Source of the DNA: Paulinella micropora
Taxonomy: Eukaryota > Cercozoa > Imbricatea > Euglyphida > Paulinellidae
Assembly: GCA_019918135.1 (NCBI GenBank)
Contig: WBZZ01002541.1
Span: 1 to 64,000, forward strand
Direction of reading: 5' to 3'
DNA length: 64,000 nt
The notes under the pieces were generated by a model. That model did no database searches. It was not told where the DNA came from and saw only the letters and a program-made list of their open reading frames with translations. Positions 61,406 through 64,000 of this stretch are shown here, in pieces; within the stretch, counting starts at the first letter, position 1; the number at the start of each line of letters is the position of its first letter. The position numbers were made by a program, and so were the translations under genes.

Positions 61406-62290
61406 TTGTCCTTTCTCGCTATTACTATTGCGTCTATCGTATCAGGCTCGTCGGCTATTGCCGACGAGCCCGCCGCCTTTGTCTCCACTTGGCAAGTGCA
61501 GGCCGGTCAGACTTTAGAGCTGCCTGCCATAGTAGGGGTTCTCGAGCCCGTGCCTGTGAACTGGGGCGACGGCAGCATCCCAGCCCCCTGCCCCGCCTTA
61601 CCTAGTCCATGCGCACACCAGTACCAGACTGAGGGAGTCTTCTCCGTCGTGACATCTGCCGACCTCAACGGCTGGACTATGGCTAGTGCGAGCCAAGCCA
61701 CACGTGACTCTCTCCTTGGCATAGAGAGTTGGGGAAACCTCTTGCTGAACCCCCGGGGCGGTCAGCACTTTTACAACTGTACACGGCTTACGTCTTTGCC
61801 CGCGTACCCCCCGCCGTCTACCTACAAGCTAACTTCGCTAGACCACTCTTTTGCACTGGCCAGCAACCTGGAAAACGGCGCTATCGGGCTATGGGATGTT
61901 TCTGGCGTGACTACGTTGCGCGGCGTATTTGCCAAAGCTACCAGGTTCAACCAAGACCTGGACGCCTGGGATACGACCCATGTGCTAGATGCTACGGGCG
62001 CTTTTCTGCAGGCCCAAAGCTTCAACAGGCCCTTGGCACAATGGTCCCTGCCTAATCTCGTCGACGCCTCCGCTATGTTTTCGCAAGCCACAAGCTTTAA
62101 TCAGCCCTTGCAGTCATGGAAGCTACCCTCGCTCCGGCGCGCCAACGCCATGTTTATGGGCGCATCCGCCTTTGAGCAAGATTTATCTGCTTGGTCTTTA
62201 AGCCCCTCCCTCGGCTGTCAGCATTTTGCTTGGGACAGCAAACTGCAGCCTACCCACTACCCACACCAGCTGCCTAGCAACTGTCGCTAA
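61406..62290 (+). CDS. BspA-like secreted protein, short paralogue
   Basis: About 295 codons. A hydrophobic start (LAITIASIVSGSSAIA) is signal-peptide-like, though no in-frame ATG is seen. A WGDG beta domain (PVNWGDGSIPAPCPALPSPC) precedes BspA/DUF285 repeats: LRGVFAKATRFNQDLDAW, ATGAFLQAQSFNRPLAQW, ASAMFSQATSFNQPLQSW and ANAMFMGASAFEQDLSAW, a clear 24-25-residue period. Same domain order as the protein at 31365 but without the Ser/Pro repeats. In bacteria, protists and some giant viruses such proteins mediate surface contact. Confidence 0.78.
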   Translation: MSFLAITIASIVSGSSAIADEPAAFVSTWQVQAGQTLELPAIVGVLEPVPVNWGDGSIPAPCPALPSPCAHQYQTEGVFSVVTSADLNGWTMASASQATRDSLLGIESWGNLLLNPRGGQHFYNCTRLTSLPAYPPPSTYKLTSLDHSFALASNLENGAIGLWDVSGVTTLRGVFAKATRFNQDLDAWDTTHVLDATGAFLQAQSFNRPLAQWSLPNLVDASAMFSQATSFNQPLQSWKLPSLRRANAMFMGASAFEQDLSAWSLSPSLGCQHFAWDSKLQPTHYPHQLPSNCR

Positions 62291-62663
62291 CCCTGGCATG
62301 GGTCTGCCCTTTCTCGAATTATGAGCTCCGCACGGGACGCTTTTTGCACAGCAATCCTCCCCAAAGTGCGCGGGGTCGCGCGACCCCCCCCCCACCTCGA
62401 CCTTTTGAACACGAGGCCGGGGCCCGCCGCTCGGCCCGGCAGGTTCTTTCTCTCTCTCTCTCTCTCTCTCTCATCCGTCGTTTTTTTTTTGCGAAAGAGG
62501 GAGGGGGGGCCCCCCCCCCTCCCAAAAGCGCTTAAAAAAATGCATGTCCAGCAAAGCCGTGAAAATAAATCGATTTTTTTTAAATCTCTCTTTTAATAAA
62601 CAGCTACTGCTGCAGCATTTCTAGCGTGGCAGCCCGTGCCGCGCACCCATTGCAGACACGTAA
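62291..62663. other. Spacer with C-runs, (CT)n and polyadenylation signals
   Basis: C-run (62384-62392), (TC)n (62451-62471), G/C-run pair (62502-62520) and two AATAAA motifs (62564 and 62596) near TTTTTTTAAATC. Serves the 3' end of the BspA-like gene and the start of the next gene. Confidence 0.55.
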
Positions 62664-64000
62664 ATGTCGTGCTCGGAAGGTGAGGACAGCGACTGGGACA
62701 GCTCCGACGACGACGGCGAGGCGGAGGAGCTGGCGGGCGGGGGCCGCGGAGCATGGCCAGGTTTCCGTGGACTGCGCCACATAAACGTGAGCGGCGACGA
62801 GGCAGACGAAGAGAAGGACGAGGAGGGCGGCGACGAGCTCCGTCCCGGCTGGACAGAGTGTGCCACCAACCCCTCGATAATACAAGTCCTGGAGCAGCTG
62901 GAGCTGTACCTGTCGCAGCCCTTTAACCCAGCGAGAGCTGGGCGGATTCTGAGCGCGGCCACCGTCGGAAAGCACCTGCGCAACGTGGCGCGATTTGTCA
63001 ACTTTGCGGGCAACCACCCGCGGCCGCCGGTGCGAGACCTTTCCGCCGCGCTGGGGGACCCGGCCCTGCTGACGAGCTTTGTGGGCTATTACTCGCGTTT
63101 CTACAAGTCGGCTACGCTGCAGGGCTACCTGGAGAGCCTCCTGCACCTTTCCGACCACCTGCGCGCACAGCGAGGCTACGACGCTTGGCGACAGACGCGC
63201 TTCTGGCTGGGCAACCTGCGAGGCCAAGCCCGTTACTACGCTGGGGTCGAGCGCAAGTATGCACCCCCCGCCCGGGTGCCTTGGTCTATGTGGCAGCTTC
63301 AGGTGTTTGGATCAGCGGCCATCGCCGACTACCTAGCATGCTACGAGCGGGACCGCAAGGAGCAGCCCTCTGAGCTGAGCAGCTCCAACTACTTGGAGCA
63401 GCGGGAACGGTTGCTCCGCCCCTTGTACGTGGCGGCGCTGTGCCTGACACTTGTCCCGCCGGTCTCGCGTTCTTTCATTCTGGCCTACCTGGAGCGGCGC
63501 AGGTCTCTCCAGCGCGACAGCAAGGGCTTCTGGTGCCTCAGCCTGGTGGACCCCTTAGCGCTCAGTACCCTTAACAACAAGACACTAACACAGCACGGCG
63601 GTTTCCGGATCCCGTTGTGCCCACACGAATGGCCCACCAATGACTTTCCCAGACGGCTGGCCCCTCTCGGCTTCGAGCGCGACCGCCACAACCCCGGCTA
63701 TTCCTCTCTGCTAGACTTTTGTCTGCTCGATATTGAACAACGCGTCTGGCCCGCGCTTGCCGGGGACACGGGGGACGGCGCGCCCGCGCGTCTACTGTTC
63801 CCTGGCGCGTTGGCCTACAAGACGTACCACAACTGGGCTAGCGACGAGGCCTCGCGCCGGCGGCCCCTGCGCCCGCCGGAGTGGACCGACTTCTTCCGCT
63901 CTGCCCTGCAGCACTACGCGACGCGGATCATCCGAATCACCACAGACAAGGGCCACGACGTGGGCTGGCTAAGGCAGAGCACCGGCCCCGGCAACATGGA
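62664..64000 (+). CDS. Tyrosine recombinase-like protein, cut by window end
   Basis: Open from ATG at 62664 (MSCSEGEDSDWDSSDDDGEA) to the window edge, 445 codons without a stop. After an acidic start comes a helical core-binding-like region (TVGKHLRNVARFVNFAGNHP; LQGYLESLLHLSDHLRAQRG). A segment LCLTLVPPVSRSFILAYLE resembles the first-Arg box of recombinases found in Crypton elements and large viruses (PP-x-R). The last visible residues GHDVGWLRQSTG resemble the HxxR box. The catalytic Tyr would lie beyond the window. This call rests on spacing and two partial motifs; an unrelated fold is possible. Confidence 0.5.
   Translation, partial: MSCSEGEDSDWDSSDDDGEAEELAGGGRGAWPGFRGLRHINVSGDEADEEKDEEGGDELRPGWTECATNPSIIQVLEQLELYLSQPFNPARAGRILSAATVGKHLRNVARFVNFAGNHPRPPVRDLSAALGDPALLTSFVGYYSRFYKSATLQGYLESLLHLSDHLRAQRGYDAWRQTRFWLGNLRGQARYYAGVERKYAPPARVPWSMWQLQVFGSAAIADYLACYERDRKEQPSELSSSNYLEQRERLLRPLYVAALCLTLVPPVSRSFILAYLERRRSLQRDSKGFWCLSLVDPLALSTLNNKTLTQHGGFRIPLCPHEWPTNDFPRRLAPLGFERDRHNPGYSSLLDFCLLDIEQRVWPALAGDTGDGAPARLLFPGALAYKTYHNWASDEASRRRPLRPPEWTDFFRSALQHYATRIIRITTDKGHDVGWLRQSTGPGNM

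Overview
The window looks like nuclear DNA of a GC-rich, intron-bearing unicellular eukaryote (alga or other protist; lineage not resolved) carrying LTR retroelements next to a large virus-like gene island. Evidence for a eukaryotic setting: a Ty3/gypsy and a Ty1/copia retroelement, GT-AG introns of about 90-100 nt, AATAAA-type polyadenylation signals at gene ends, and eukaryote-type families (mRNA capping enzyme, histone H4 fold, claudin-like tetraspan, Fanzor/TnpB). No rRNA, tRNA or bacterial operon signals were seen.

Layout. (1) 1-11000: most of a Ty3/gypsy-like LTR element on the plus strand (gag, retropepsin-like, an unusual extra coding block of about 4.3 kb, RT-RNase H, integrase), its 5' LTR off the window. 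(2) 11001-14160: AT-rich DNA without genes, with one TATA motif. (3) 14172-14511: the RNase H end of a minus-strand copia element, which abuts and truncates a DNA primase gene; this is the left edge of the island. (4) 14.5-25.5 kb: closely packed genes: UL52/PrimPol-like primase, several unrecognised proteins, a spliced claudin-like tetraspan, a 0.8-kDa-scale-free unknown of about 950 codons in total, a Cys/His-rich gene with a textbook intron. (5) 25.5-49.4 kb: a mosaic of shuffled short repeats (an ~85-bp unit, GC palindromes, pyrimidine arrays, duplicated gene pieces) in which real genes are embedded: a Fanzor relic, a giant BspA-like surface protein, a 903-codon kinase-like gene, a coiled-coil pair and a protein kinase. 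(6) 49.4-64 kb: compact again: Sel1-repeat protein, membrane-anchored GH105-like hydrolase, TPR protein, histone H4-like protein with acidic tail, tetraspan, mRNA guanylyltransferase, a large unrecognised multi-ORF locus, a second BspA-like protein, and a tyrosine-recombinase-like gene running off the right edge.

Read together, a DNA primase, capping enzyme, private histone, protein kinase, recombinase and secreted or membrane surface proteins resemble the replication, transcription and host-interaction gene set of a large eukaryotic dsDNA virus (nucleocytovirus-, mirusvirus- or herpes-like), now lying beside retroelements. No capsid, terminase, portal or DNA polymerase was recognised, so the viral assignment is an inference. 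About a dozen coding breaks across the island suggest a decaying endogenous copy, although homopolymer errors in the assembly could add to that count.
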